DNA from: Myxococcales bacterium
GTDB lineage: Bacteria > Myxococcota > Polyangia > Fen-1088
Assembly: GCA_003155465.1 (NCBI GenBank)
Contig: PMCR01000534.1
Location: forward strand, 3,136-9,030
Reading direction: 5' to 3'
DNA length: 5,895 nucleotides
The notes below the pieces were generated by a model. That model was not told where the DNA came from and did no database searches. It worked only from the letters and a program-made list of their open reading frames with translations. This document shows, one piece after another, positions 4,757 to 5,895 of this stretch (position 1 is its first letter; each line of letters starts with the position of its first letter). The translations under genes and the position numbers were made by a program.

Positions 4757-5895
4757 ATGGCCAAACGCCGAATGAAGGGGGCTCGTGTGAAGAAGCGTCC
4801 ATCAGCCCACACAGCATCCAAGGGACGACAGCCCTCGAAGTCCGCGACCAGAGGCGGGGTGGCTGCCGACAACATCGAGAATTCCGTCGTCGTGACCGGG
4901 GACCACGCTGACATCAGGATCTCCGCGCGGCCCAGCTCACCGCCAGGACTGCGCAAGGCGTACCTCAACTATGTTCTCGAAACCGCGCGGCGGTTGTCGC
5001 TGGAGGGGGTGGATCCCAAGGCGGCGCACGGGGCCGAGGCGGACGCGCCGCTTAGCCTGGATACGGTCTACACCGGACTGCGCACGCTGACTCCGGAGAA
5101 GCAAGACCTGGAAGCTGGCGAGCCTTCGAAGAAGCAACGGGCCTTGCTGTCCGGTTCGCCCAAGGAATACGTTTCCGCGCTGACCGCGCTGGACTTGATC
5201 GATCGGCTGGTTTTGCTGGGCGATCCGGGCAGCGGCAAGAGTACCTTCGTGGCTTTCGTGGCCCTGTGCCTGACGGCCGAGGGGCTGGGGCAAAAGGCCA
5301 TCGGGATCAAGGCCCTGACTCGACCGCTGCCCAACGAATACGCGCACGAAGACAGCAGGAAGCGCGCCTCGCAACGCTGGAGCCACGGCGCGATCCTGCC
5401 GGTGCGGATCGTGCTGCGCGACTTTGCGGCGCGCGGATTGCCGGCTGCTGGTGAGAAGGCGAGGGCGCAGCACCTGCTGGACTTCATCAAGCGCGAGCTT
5501 CCCGCGTGCTGCGCTGGCAAGTTCGCGCCGGCGCTTGAAAGGGAATTGCGAGAAAAGGGCTGCCTCGTGCTCTTGGATGGCCTGGACGAAGTGCCCGAGG
5601 CAGGGCAGCGCCGGGACCAGATCAAGGACGCCATCGTCGACTTCGGCGTCACCTTCCCCCTTTGCCGCCTGCTGGTGACCAGCCGGACCTACGCTTACCG
5701 CCGCCAGGGCTGGCGCCTGGCCGGGTTCCAGGAACGCGAGCTGGCGCCGTTTTCGCACGGACAGATCAGCGAGTTCGTGCAGCGCTGGTATGTCCAGGTG
5801 GCTCGGGTGCGCGGAATGTCGTCGCAGGATGCCGAGGGCCGCGCCAGCCTGTTGCTCGGCGCGATCAACGCCAGCGCGCGCCTGGCCGAGCTGGC
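4757..5895 (+). CDS. Second NACHT-domain STAND NTPase (3'-truncated by window)
   Basis: The frame is open from ATG 4757 to the last base, giving 379 complete codons with no stop. The N-terminus (1-32) is strongly basic, with 12 Lys/Arg and no acidic residue, and is probably disordered. A shortened Gly/Asn beta motif follows (33-56, with SVVVTGDHADIRI), then the same helical pre-NACHT linker as its neighbour (about 66-106, ending LDTVYTGL). The NACHT core has Walker A GDPGSGKST (155-163, Lys161), Walker B CLVLLDGLDEV (269-279, Asp274) and sensor motif LLVTSRTYAYR, followed by LAPFSHGQISEFVQRWY. That last segment matches LAPFNEAQIDRFITVWY of the first NACHT, so the two are paralogues. The C-terminal sensor region lies outside the window, so what it detects is unknown. 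It starts 15 bp after its neighbour with a GGAG site, in the same operon. A partner, decoy or second sensor for the same TIR effector are all possible. Confidence 0.92.
   Translation, partial: MAKRRMKGARVKKRPSAHTASKGRQPSKSATRGGVAADNIENSVVVTGDHADIRISARPSSPPGLRKAYLNYVLETARRLSLEGVDPKAAHGAEADAPLSLDTVYTGLRTLTPEKQDLEAGEPSKKQRALLSGSPKEYVSALTALDLIDRLVLLGDPGSGKSTFVAFVALCLTAEGLGQKAIGIKALTRPLPNEYAHEDSRKRASQRWSHGAILPVRIVLRDFAARGLPAAGEKARAQHLLDFIKRELPACCAGKFAPALERELREKGCLVLLDGLDEVPEAGQRRDQIKDAIVDFGVTFPLCRLLVTSRTYAYRRQGWRLAGFQERELAPFSHGQISEFVQRWYVQVARVRGMSSQDAEGRASLLLGAINASARLAEL
4853..4924 (+). other. Shared Gly/Asn beta motif, copy 3 (short, N-terminus of second NACHT protein)
   Basis: Residues 33-55 of the second NACHT align without gaps to residues 175-197 of the TIR protein (second half of the motif), with 8 of 23 identities including GG at the start, the Asn of the turn, VTG and the final R. 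The spacing of beta-branched residues (SVVVTG, DIRI) is conserved. The first half of the motif is missing and replaced by the basic tail. The match is weaker than that between copies 1 and 2. Confidence 0.5.

Noticed and set aside
4937..5758. Long open frame on the minus strand (273 codons) opposite the start of the second NACHT gene
   Set aside because: The plus-strand frame from 4757 encodes a clear NACHT NTPase through the same bases. The minus frame shows no recognisable motif, is rich in Arg/Gln/Ala as expected for a GC-rich antisense shadow, and lacks a ribosome site.

Overview
The window is GC-rich (mid-60s percent by eye) bacterial chromosomal DNA. It has three parts: the tail of a housekeeping DNA-repair gene, a type II toxin-antitoxin pair, and a co-directional operon that looks like a TIR/NLR-type immune (anti-phage or cell-suicide) locus. 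GC content, codon use and the many multidomain STAND-type proteins would fit Myxococcota, other deltaproteobacterial lineages, Acidobacteriota or a high-GC proteobacterium. The sequence does not settle the taxon.

Layout. Positions 1-501 (+) are the 3' end of uvrA. Convergent with it, only 2 bp away, lie a PIN-domain toxin (504-911, -) and its AbrB/MazE-type antitoxin (913-1158, -), in the order antitoxin then toxin. A 204-bp gap (1159-1362) holds the likely antitoxin promoter and operator on the minus strand, and potential alternative hairpins upstream of the next operon.

The operon reads rightward. A 203-aa TIR-domain protein (1363-1974) overlaps by 11 bp a 925-aa NACHT NTPase with a C-terminal formylglycine-generating-enzyme/sulfatase-modifying-factor-like (FGE) domain (1964-4741). 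Fifteen bases later a second NACHT NTPase begins at 4757. It is still open at the window end (379 codons seen).

How it may work. The key observation is a short Gly/Asn-rich, beta-branched motif present in all three operon proteins. It sits at the extreme C-terminus of the TIR protein, near the N-terminus of the first NACHT protein, and in shorter form near the N-terminus of the second. An effector with a C-terminal motif beside an NLR with a matching N-terminal motif is the arrangement known for amyloid/prion-type signalling motifs in fungal and bacterial NLR-effector pairs. The proposed model is inference. The FGE domain, which lacks the FGE catalytic cysteines and carries aromatic residues at its usually Asn-rich surface, senses a ligand. 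The NACHT domain oligomerises. The N-terminal motif then templates assembly of the TIR protein, whose TIR domain (putative catalytic Glu77) would degrade NAD+ or make a signal from it. The second NACHT could be a parallel sensor or a co-assembly partner.
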